The notes under the pieces: model-generated
Seen by the model: the letters and a program-made list of their open reading frames with translations, nothing else
What the model was told of the DNA's origin: nothing
The model's database searches: none
Assembly (NCBI GenBank): GCA_003818285.1
Contig: RPRB01000004.1
Location: forward strand, 1 to 64,000
Length of the DNA: 64,000 bases
From: Myxococcaceae bacterium
GTDB lineage: Bacteria; Myxococcota; Myxococcia; Myxococcales; Myxococcaceae
Direction of reading: 5' to 3'
Translations under genes and position numbers: made by a program
Shown here: positions 9,325-17,063 of the stretch, one piece after another
Layout: every line of letters starts with the position of its first letter
Numbering within the stretch: position 1 is the stretch's first letter

Positions 9325-11079
9325 TTGCGCTGGGTGTTCCGGGGTGGAGAGCGAGACGTCGAGTCCGAGCGTCGCGCCGCCCGCCGTCTTGCCATCGAGG
9401 TCGGCCTGGACCCGCTCGCTGCGCGGGTCCTCGTCGCTCGCGGCGTCGCCGAACCACAGGACGCCGCCCGTTTCCTCTCGCCCGAGCTCACGGACCTTCC
9501 CGACCCGTTCCGGATGAAGGGCATGTCCGCCGCGGTCGAGCGCCTCACCCGAGCCATCGTCCAGCGCGAGCAGGTCACCCTCTACGGCGATTACGACGTC
9601 GACGGGGTCTGCTCCACCGCGCTGCTCTCGCTCTTCCTCGACGCGGTCGGCGCGCCACCCAGGACGTACATCCCTCACCGGATCGACGAGGGCTACGGGC
9701 TCAACCTCCGCGCCGTCGAGCGCATCGCCCGCGAGGGCTCGCGGCTCCTCGTCTCCCTGGACTGCGGCATCGCCAGCGTCGCCGAGGTCGCCCGTGCACG
9801 GGACCTGGGCATGGACGTGGTCATCGTCGACCATCACACCGTCCCGGAGACGCTCCCGGCCGCCACCGCGATCCTCAACCCCCACCAGCCCGGCTGCGAG
9901 TACCCCACCAAGGCCCTCTGCGCCGCCGGTGTCGCCTTCAACCTGGTGATGGCCCTCCGGCGCTCGCTCCGCACCCTCGGCTGGTTCGAGAACCGCCGCG
10001 AGCCTCCGCTCAAGCCCTTCATGGACCTCGTCGCGCTTGCCACCGTCTGCGATGTCGTCCCCCTCACCGGTGCCAACCGCATCCTCGTCCGGCACGGGCT
10101 CGATGCCCTCGGCCGCGCGGATCGCCCGGGCGTCCGCGCCCTCAAGGAGGTGGCGAAGCTCGAGACCGAGGGACCGGTGAGCGCCGGTCAGGTCGGGTTC
10201 CACCTCGGCCCCCGCATCAACGCCGCCGGTCGCCTCGACGACGCCACCGTCGGTCTTCGGCTCCTCCGCACCCCGAGCCTCGCCGAGGCCCGCGAGCTGT
10301 CCACGAAGCTCGACGAGGCCAACGAGGAGCGCCGCGCGATCGAGCGGCAAATGCTCGTCGAGGCGGTCGCCCAGGCCGAGGGGCGATCCGGCACCCGCGG
10401 TCTGGTCCTCTGGGCCGAGGGCTGGCACCCGGGCGTGGTCGGCATCGTCGCCGCGCGGGTCGTCGAGCGCTTCCACAAGCCCACGCTGGTGATCGGCGTC
10501 CAGGGCGGGGTGGGGAAGGGCAGCGCCCGGAGCATCGAGGGCTTCCATCTCGTCGAGGCTCTCGGGGAATGTGCCGAGCACCTCTCCCGGTTCGGCGGTC
10601 ACCGCCACGCCGCCGGCGTCACGCTGGACGCCGAGCGCCTCCTCGACTTCCGAAGAGACTTCGAGGCCGTCGCCGCCCGCCGCCTTCGCGAGGAGGACCT
10701 CGAACCCCGCTGCCGCGTGGATGCCCTCGTCCACCCCGACGAGCTCACCGAGCACGCCGTCGGCGCGCTCGCTGCCCTCGGTCCCTTCGGCGCGGGCAAT
10801 CCCGAGCCCATCTTCGTCGCCGAGTCTCTCCACGCCGAAGCTCGGATCGTCACGGCGAGGAACGGCGGCGCTGCCCATCTCAAGCTCGTCCTTCCCCAGG
10901 CGCCGGCCATCGACACCATCGGCTTTGGCATGGGCCCCCGGCTCGGGGAAGTGGACGGGCCGGTCGACCTCGCCTTCCAGCCCTCCCTCGAGACCTGGAA
11001 GGGTCGCACCCGCGTCTCCCTCAAGATTCGCGACTTCCGAACCGCCGACTCCGCCGAGCTGTCCGCGACCGGCTCCTGA
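9325..11079 (+). CDS. recJ: single-stranded-DNA-specific exonuclease RecJ
   Basis: YGDYDVDGVCSTALL, DHHTVPE, GFHLGPRINAAGR; TTG start at 9325 preceded by AGAGGAG. The ORF track extends upstream to 9244. Confidence 0.9.
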   Translation: MRWVFRGGERDVESERRAARRLAIEVGLDPLAARVLVARGVAEPQDAARFLSPELTDLPDPFRMKGMSAAVERLTRAIVQREQVTLYGDYDVDGVCSTALLSLFLDAVGAPPRTYIPHRIDEGYGLNLRAVERIAREGSRLLVSLDCGIASVAEVARARDLGMDVVIVDHHTVPETLPAATAILNPHQPGCEYPTKALCAAGVAFNLVMALRRSLRTLGWFENRREPPLKPFMDLVALATVCDVVPLTGANRILVRHGLDALGRADRPGVRALKEVAKLETEGPVSAGQVGFHLGPRINAAGRLDDATVGLRLLRTPSLAEARELSTKLDEANEERRAIERQMLVEAVAQAEGRSGTRGLVLWAEGWHPGVVGIVAARVVERFHKPTLVIGVQGGVGKGSARSIEGFHLVEALGECAEHLSRFGGHRHAAGVTLDAERLLDFRRDFEAVAARRLREEDLEPRCRVDALVHPDELTEHAVGALAALGPFGAGNPEPIFVAESLHAEARIVTARNGGAAHLKLVLPQAPAIDTIGFGMGPRLGEVDGPVDLAFQPSLETWKGRTRVSLKIRDFRTADSAELSATGS

Positions 11080-11166
11080 AGCCCGATTCCAGAGTCGCCC
11101 CGGCGCTTCCCTGCACCCATGACGCGTAGCGGCGACATCCGCGGCGCGCTAGGTTCCGCCCCCTCC

Positions 11167-12987
11167 ATGTCCGTTCCCTTCGTCACCGAGGTCAAGCGCA
11201 CCCACAACTGCGGCGAGCTCACCGCCAGGGACGTGGGGAAGACCGTCGTCCTGTTCGGCTGGGTCCAGAACCGGCGGGACCATGGCGGCGCCGTCTTCAT
11301 CGACCTCCGCGACCGCCAGGGCCTCACCCAGGTCGTCTTCGAGCCCGACATCGACCCCGAGGCGCACGCCCTCGCCGGCACCCTCCGCCTGGAGTGGTGC
11401 GTCGGCGTCCAGGGAAAGGTCGTCAGCCGCGGCGCCAACGTGAACCCCAAGATGAAGACCGGGGAGATCGAGGTGAGAGCCACCGCCCTCACCGTCTTCA
11501 ACCGGAGCGAGCCCACACCGTTCCCGATCGAGGACAGGATCGAGACCGCGGAGGACAAGCGGCTCACTCACCGCTACCTCGACCTCCGCCGCCGGCCGCT
11601 GCAGCAGTCGCTGATCACCCGCTCGCGGATGAACGCCATCACCCGCAGCACGCTGGTGGAGGAGGGCTTCCTCGAGCTGGAAACGCCGTACATGGGCAAG
11701 TACACGCCCGGGGGCGCGCGGAACTTCCTCGTTCCCAGCCGGCTCAATCCGGGCAAGTTCTACGCCCTCGCCGAGAGCCCCCAGCTCTACAAGCAGCTCT
11801 TCATGGTGGCCGGGTTCGACCGGTACTTCCAGATCGTCAAGTGCTTCCGCGACGAGGACCTCCGGCTCGACCGGCAGCCCGAGTTCACCCAGATCGATCT
11901 GGAGATGAGCTTCGTCAGCCAGGACGACGTGTTCGCCGTGGTCGAGCGGCTCCTCGTCCGGTTGTGGAGGGAGATCCTCGGAGTCGAGGTCCCCACCCCC
12001 TTCCGCCGGATGCCCTTCGACGAGTCGATGGCCAGGTACGGCAACGACAAGCCGGACCTCCGCTTCGGCCTCGAGCACGTCATCCTCACCGACGTCATCA
12101 CCGCCCACGGCGGCGAGGGCGGCGTCCCCATGCTCCTCGAGGCCGTCCAGCAGGGCGGCATCGTGAAGGCGATGGTCATCCCGGCGGCCCACCCCCTCTC
12201 TCGCGCCGAGGCGGACAAGCTGGAGGAGGTCGCCAGGGGCAGCGGCGCCCGCGGTCTGGCCCGGGCCAAGGTGGGGGAGGGAGGGGAGTGGACCCAGTCA
12301 CCGCTGGCGAAGAGCATCTCCCCGGCACTCCGGACGGCGATCAACGAGGCCTGCAAGGCGAAGCCGGGCGACCTCATCCTCTTCCAGTTCGGCAAGCCAT
12401 CCCTGGTCCACACGGTGATGGCGAATCTCCGCGTGCACGTCGCCAAGAAGCTGGGCCTCATCCCCGAGGTGGGCTCGGGCGGCCGCTGGGAGCTCCTCTG
12501 GGTCGTCGACCCGCCCCTCTTCGAGTACGACGAGGAGCGCCGGGGCTGGGTGGCCGCGCACCACGCCTTCACCCGTCCCCACGACGAGGACGTCCCCTAT
12601 CTCCTGACCGATCCCGGGCGCGTGAAGTGCTACCGGTACGACGTGGTGCTCAACGGCTTCGAGATCGGCGGCGGGAGCATCCGCCTGCACGACCCGCGGG
12701 TACAGGCCGAGGTGTTCGCCGCGATGGGAATCGGCGAGGAGGAGGCCCGGAACAAGTTCGGCTTCCTCCTGGACGCGCTCCGCTACGGCGCGCCGCCGCA
12801 CGGGGGCATCGCGCTCGGCATGGACCGTCTGGCGATGCTCCTCACCGGCGCGGAGTCCCTCCGGGACGTCATCCCGTTCCCCAAGAGCAAGAGCGGCATC
12901 GACAGCATGACCGGCGCACCCGGCGAGGTGGATGAGCAGCAGCTCCGGGAAGTGCACATCCGCCCGCTGCCCCCGCCCAAGTCCTGA
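11167..12987 (+). CDS. aspS: aspartyl-tRNA synthetase (AspRS/AspRS-NonD)
   Basis: THNCGELTARDVGKTVVLFGWVQNRRDHGG, FRDEDLRLDRQPEFTQIDLEMSF, GIALGMDRLAMLL; ORF opens at 11119. Confidence 0.94.
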   Translation: MSVPFVTEVKRTHNCGELTARDVGKTVVLFGWVQNRRDHGGAVFIDLRDRQGLTQVVFEPDIDPEAHALAGTLRLEWCVGVQGKVVSRGANVNPKMKTGEIEVRATALTVFNRSEPTPFPIEDRIETAEDKRLTHRYLDLRRRPLQQSLITRSRMNAITRSTLVEEGFLELETPYMGKYTPGGARNFLVPSRLNPGKFYALAESPQLYKQLFMVAGFDRYFQIVKCFRDEDLRLDRQPEFTQIDLEMSFVSQDDVFAVVERLLVRLWREILGVEVPTPFRRMPFDESMARYGNDKPDLRFGLEHVILTDVITAHGGEGGVPMLLEAVQQGGIVKAMVIPAAHPLSRAEADKLEEVARGSGARGLARAKVGEGGEWTQSPLAKSISPALRTAINEACKAKPGDLILFQFGKPSLVHTVMANLRVHVAKKLGLIPEVGSGGRWELLWVVDPPLFEYDEERRGWVAAHHAFTRPHDEDVPYLLTDPGRVKCYRYDVVLNGFEIGGGSIRLHDPRVQAEVFAAMGIGEEEARNKFGFLLDALRYGAPPHGGIALGMDRLAMLLTGAESLRDVIPFPKSKSGIDSMTGAPGEVDEQQLREVHIRPLPPPKS

Positions 12988-13073
12988 GGTCCGGACCGCG
13001 CCGGGCGGCAACCCTCACTCTCCGACCGACTCCGTCGTTGCTCCCGCGTCAGGACGCGCGCGGAGCGAGCGGC

Positions 13074-13505
13074 TCATCCGCCGGCCGCGTCCAGCAGGTC
13101 GGCGGCGCGGGCCGTCGGCGCGGCGACCAGCGCCCGGACCAGCGCTCGCATCCGCGCCAGCTCGAAGGGCTTGGTGAGGAAGGCCGCGCCCAGCGCCTCG
13201 GCCCGCGGCACGTCCGCCGGCTCGAGGAACGCCCCCATGAGGATGACGCCCAGGCCGGGCTCGCGGCGCTGGATCTCCTCCACCGCCTCCAGCCCGCTCC
13301 GCACCGGCATCGACAGGTCGCTCAGCACCACCGTCCGTCCGTTGCGCCCCGGGGGAAGCGCCGCGTGCGCCACCACCAGCTGCTCGCCGTCGGGAACCTC
13401 GAGCACCCGGTGCCCGTCCTTGCGCAGGACCGAGGCGAGGAGAAAGCGCAGCGCACCGTCGTCCTCGGCCAGCAGCACCCAGCGCTCGTCACTCCCGTTC
13501 TCCAC
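13074..13505 (-). CDS. single-domain response regulator (receiver)
   Basis: VLLAEDDGALR, phospho-Asp VVLSDLSMP, K in FLTKPFE; switch Thr/Ser replaced (VILMGAF). Confidence 0.85.
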   Translation of the reverse strand: MENGSDERWVLLAEDDGALRFLLASVLRKDGHRVLEVPDGEQLVVAHAALPPGRNGRTVVLSDLSMPVRSGLEAVEEIQRREPGLGVILMGAFLEPADVPRAEALGAAFLTKPFELARMRALVRALVAAPTARAADLLDAAGG

Positions 13506-13642
13506 GCGGAGTCACATGCTAGCGCGCTGCGCCGCGAGCCGAGAGAGGACGACCTTCCGGGTCCCGGCAGGGTGCCGCGAAGCGTCAACCCACTTTGTTG
13601 CGAGCACTGTCCGGTGGCGTGCGACAGTGTCCGACCCAGCCG

Positions 13643-14557
13643 ATGCGCACCTTCCTGGTGGTGAACCCCGAGAGCGCGGGCGGAGCGACCGGCCGACGCT
13701 GGCCGGAGATCCGTGCCGAGGTCGTGCGCGCGCTCGGAGACGGCGCCGAGCACGCCTTCACCGAGCGCCCGATGCACGCCGCCGCGCTCACCGCCGAGGC
13801 GCTCCGCAACGGCTTCCGCCGCATCGTCGCGGTGGGAGGCGACGGCACCCTCAACGAGGTGGTGAACGGGTTCTTCCAGGCAGGCTCCATCCCTCCGGAC
13901 GCGTGCCTCGCCCTGGTCCCCCGCGGGACCGGCGGAGACTTCCGGAGGACCTTCGGGCTCAACGGCTCCCTCCGCGAGAGCTGTTCCCGGCTGAAGGGGG
14001 ACGTGCGTCCCCTCGACGTCGGCCGCCTCAGCTTCACCCGGCCCGACGGCAGCCCCGGCGAGCGGTACTTCGTGAACGTGGCGAGCTTCGGCGTCAGCGG
14101 CCAGGTGGACCGCGCGGTCAACTCGGGGACCAAGGCGCTCGGCGGGAAGGTGAGCTTCTTCCTCGCCAGCGTCCGCACCCTCCTCGGCTGGCGCGACCAG
14201 GCAGTCCGCATCCGGGTGGATGGCGGACCCGAGGAGTCGCTGGCCATCACCACCGTGGCCATCGCCAACGGCCAGTACTTCGGAGGCGGGATGCGCGTGG
14301 CCCCGGAGGCCGACCCCTCCGACGGCCAGTTCGACGTCACCATCTGGAGCGGGTACCACCTCAAGGACTTCGCGCTGAAGTCGGCGTCGGTCTACGACGG
14401 GCGCCACGTGCGCTGGGCGGGCACCCGCACCCTCCGCTGCCGGCGGCTGGAGGCAGCGAGCGACGAGGAGGTCCTGCTCGACGTCGACGGTGAGCAGCCG
14501 GGGCGGCTGCCGGCGAGCTTCGAGCTGCTTCCCGGGGCCCTGCGGATCCAGGTCTAG
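13643..14557 (+). CDS. diacylglycerol kinase / lipid kinase family protein (DAGKc, YegS-like)
   Basis: VNPESAGGATGRRWPEI, VAVGGDGTLNEVVNGF, PRGTGGDFRRTFGL. Confidence 0.9.
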   Translation: MRTFLVVNPESAGGATGRRWPEIRAEVVRALGDGAEHAFTERPMHAAALTAEALRNGFRRIVAVGGDGTLNEVVNGFFQAGSIPPDACLALVPRGTGGDFRRTFGLNGSLRESCSRLKGDVRPLDVGRLSFTRPDGSPGERYFVNVASFGVSGQVDRAVNSGTKALGGKVSFFLASVRTLLGWRDQAVRIRVDGGPEESLAITTVAIANGQYFGGGMRVAPEADPSDGQFDVTIWSGYHLKDFALKSASVYDGRHVRWAGTRTLRCRRLEAASDEEVLLDVDGEQPGRLPASFELLPGALRIQV

Positions 14558-17028
14558 ACGGGTGACGACAGCGCCCCGGGGAGCCGCACATGGAAGCTGC
14601 TCCCGACCCCCGGAATCGACTCGAGCGAGAGGCGGCCCTGGAGCTGCCCCACCAGCTCGCGGACGATGGCCAGCCCCAGGCCCACGCCGGGAGTGTGCTT
14701 GCGGAGAAGCGGCTCGAGCTGCACGAACGGCTCGAAGATCCGCTCCTGCGCCTCGGAAGCGATGCCCCGCCCGGTGTCACGGACCGAGAGCACTGCGCCC
14801 GGGCCGTCCCCCAGAAGGCCCACCGTCACCGAGCCCGCCTCGGTGTACTTGATGGCGTTGGAGACCAGGTTGTTCACCACCAGCCGGAGCAGCCGCGGAT
14901 CGCTCGTCACCGTGACCGGATCGGCCGCCTCGAGCCGGAGGGCGAGCTGGCGCAACTCCGCCTCCGGCCGGAGCTCGTCGAGGACATCCTCGAGCAGCGT
15001 CCGGAGCTCCACCGGCTGCGGCGCGAGGACGAGACGGCCGGACTGGAGGCGGGCGTACTCCAGCAAGGTCATCATCCGATCCTCGAAGCGCTGGGTGGTG
15101 GCGTCGAGGCGCCGGATGGCGTCCGCAGGTGGCGTGACGCTCCGCTGGACGGCGCGCACCAGCCGGTCCACCTGCAGCCGGACGGCGGTGAGCGGGGTGC
15201 GGAGCTCGTGGGAGACGAGGTTGAGGAAGGCCGATTTCGCCTCGCTCGCCGTGAGCGCCCTGTCCCGGGCGACCTCCAGCGTGGCGAGCGCCGTCTCCAG
15301 CCGGCGCTTGTGGTCCGCCAGATGCCGCGCCAGCTCCGCCAGGCTGGCCCCGCCGGAGGCCACCTCGCCCCGGAGCAGGTCCGAGGCGCGCTTGGCCTCG
15401 AGCAGGTTGCGCGCCCGGGCGCGGAGCTCCTCCGCCGCGAACGGCTTCACCAGGTAGTCCTGCGCGCCGTCCCGGAGCAGCCGGGCCCGGGTCTCCACGT
15501 CCGCCCGGGCGGTGAGGATCAGCACCGGTACCGTGGCCGTCGCCGGCCGGGATCGGAGCGTCTGCACCAGGGTGTCGCCGGAGAGGTCGGGCATCATCAG
15601 ATCCGTCACCACCAGGTCCGGCGGGCTGGCCAGCGCGGCCGAGACCCCCGCCTGGCCGCCGATGGCCACCTGGACCGCCGCGTCCGGGGCCAGCACGTCC
15701 GCAACGTGGCGCCCCATCTCCGGGTTGTCCTCCACCACCAAGACCGCCGGCTTCCCCTCGGGGGACTGAGCCGGGACGCCCCTCGCCTCGGGCGGTGGGC
15801 TCAGCTCGCCGGCCATCTGCTCCGCGGCCGCGCTGGCCTCGGTCCGGACCGGGCGGGCCCCGGGCTGCACCGGGGGAAGCGGGAGCACGCAACGGAAGAG
15901 CGCGCCTCCCTCCGGGGCGGTGGTCACGGTGAGCTCGCCCCCGTGCGCGCGGGTCAGGTCGCGGGCCAGCGCCAGGCCGATGCCCACGCCGCCGAAGCGC
16001 CGGGTGTTTCCCAGGTCGAGCTGCCGGAAGCGCTCGAACACCGCCTCGCGCTGCGGCTCGGGGATGCCGGGCCCGCTGTCGGCCACCTCCAGGACCGCGC
16101 GCGCCGGCTGGACGTCGTCCTCGCGAAGCGAGACGCGCACCGTGCCCTGGTGGGGAGTGAACTTGAAGGCGTTGGACAGGAGGTTCAGCACGATGCGCAG
16201 CACCCGCGAGGGGTCCAGCGCCCCGACCATCCGCGGCGGGGTGTCCACCCGAATCTCGAGCCCCCGCTCCCGGGCGAGCGAGCGGAACCCCTCCACGGCA
16301 TCGCGGACCGTCGCGGCGAGGTCCAGCGGCGAGCGCTCGAGCTCGGTGCGGCCCGCCTCGAGCCTGGACACCTCCAGGAGGTCATCGACCTCGCGCAGAA
16401 GCTGACGGGCGTTCCGCTGGACGATGCGCAGCTCCGCGCGGTGCTCCCCGCTCAGCTCGGGCGCGGCGAGCAGCGTCTCGGTGGGCCCGAGGATGAGGGC
16501 CAGCGGCGTGCGCAGCTCGTGGCTGACGTTGGCGAAGAACTGCGTCTTGAGCGCCTCGAGCTCCCGTGCCCGGTCGTACAGGGTGGCCAGCTCCTTCACC
16601 ACCGCCTCGAGCTCGATGCCCCGCTCGTGTGCCGCCCGCGCCCCTCGGGCCAGCGCGACGGCCCGCGGCACGAGCGGGGGCAAAAGGAAGGCGGTCCCCA
16701 CCGAGGCGGCGGCGGTGATCGCCCGCACGCCGCCGTCCACCCAGTACAGTGGCTTCCAGATGGTCACCACGTCCATGAGGTGGGTGACGCCACAGCTCAG
16801 GATGAAGGCGCCGAACGCGAGGTAGATGAGCTTGAAGGGGATGTCGCGCACCCGGCGGACCAGGACCGTCAGGGCGAAGGCGATGCCCGCGTAGGCGACG
16901 CCGATCGCGCCGTTGGTCAGGACCTGAAGCCAGACCAGCCCCGGCTCCCACCGGTAGCAGTGCCCGTGGGGCATGAACCACTCCGAAGAGAAGATCTCGG
17001 TCAGGTTGGGCATGGCGCCGGGGAGCAT
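14554..17028 (-). CDS. hybrid sensor histidine kinase: ETR1-like transmembrane domain - HK - REC - HK
   Basis: N-terminal TM region with FGAFILSCGVTHLMDVVTIW; HisKA VSHELRTPLA + HATPase; REC DLMMPD; second HisKA VSHELRTPLT + HATPase GVGLGLAIV. Start chosen at 17028 (17013 also possible); the ORF track runs on to 17991 in a shadow frame. Confidence 0.9.
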   Translation of the reverse strand: MLPGAMPNLTEIFSSEWFMPHGHCYRWEPGLVWLQVLTNGAIGVAYAGIAFALTVLVRRVRDIPFKLIYLAFGAFILSCGVTHLMDVVTIWKPLYWVDGGVRAITAAASVGTAFLLPPLVPRAVALARGARAAHERGIELEAVVKELATLYDRARELEALKTQFFANVSHELRTPLALILGPTETLLAAPELSGEHRAELRIVQRNARQLLREVDDLLEVSRLEAGRTELERSPLDLAATVRDAVEGFRSLARERGLEIRVDTPPRMVGALDPSRVLRIVLNLLSNAFKFTPHQGTVRVSLREDDVQPARAVLEVADSGPGIPEPQREAVFERFRQLDLGNTRRFGGVGIGLALARDLTRAHGGELTVTTAPEGGALFRCVLPLPPVQPGARPVRTEASAAAEQMAGELSPPPEARGVPAQSPEGKPAVLVVEDNPEMGRHVADVLAPDAAVQVAIGGQAGVSAALASPPDLVVTDLMMPDLSGDTLVQTLRSRPATATVPVLILTARADVETRARLLRDGAQDYLVKPFAAEELRARARNLLEAKRASDLLRGEVASGGASLAELARHLADHKRRLETALATLEVARDRALTASEAKSAFLNLVSHELRTPLTAVRLQVDRLVRAVQRSVTPPADAIRRLDATTQRFEDRMMTLLEYARLQSGRLVLAPQPVELRTLLEDVLDELRPEAELRQLALRLEAADPVTVTSDPRLLRLVVNNLVSNAIKYTEAGSVTVGLLGDGPGAVLSVRDTGRGIASEAQERIFEPFVQLEPLLRKHTPGVGLGLAIVRELVGQLQGRLSLESIPGVGSSFHVRLPGALSSPV

Positions 17029-17063
17029 GCTCCCGCCGGGCAGACCCACGCCACGGATGAACC

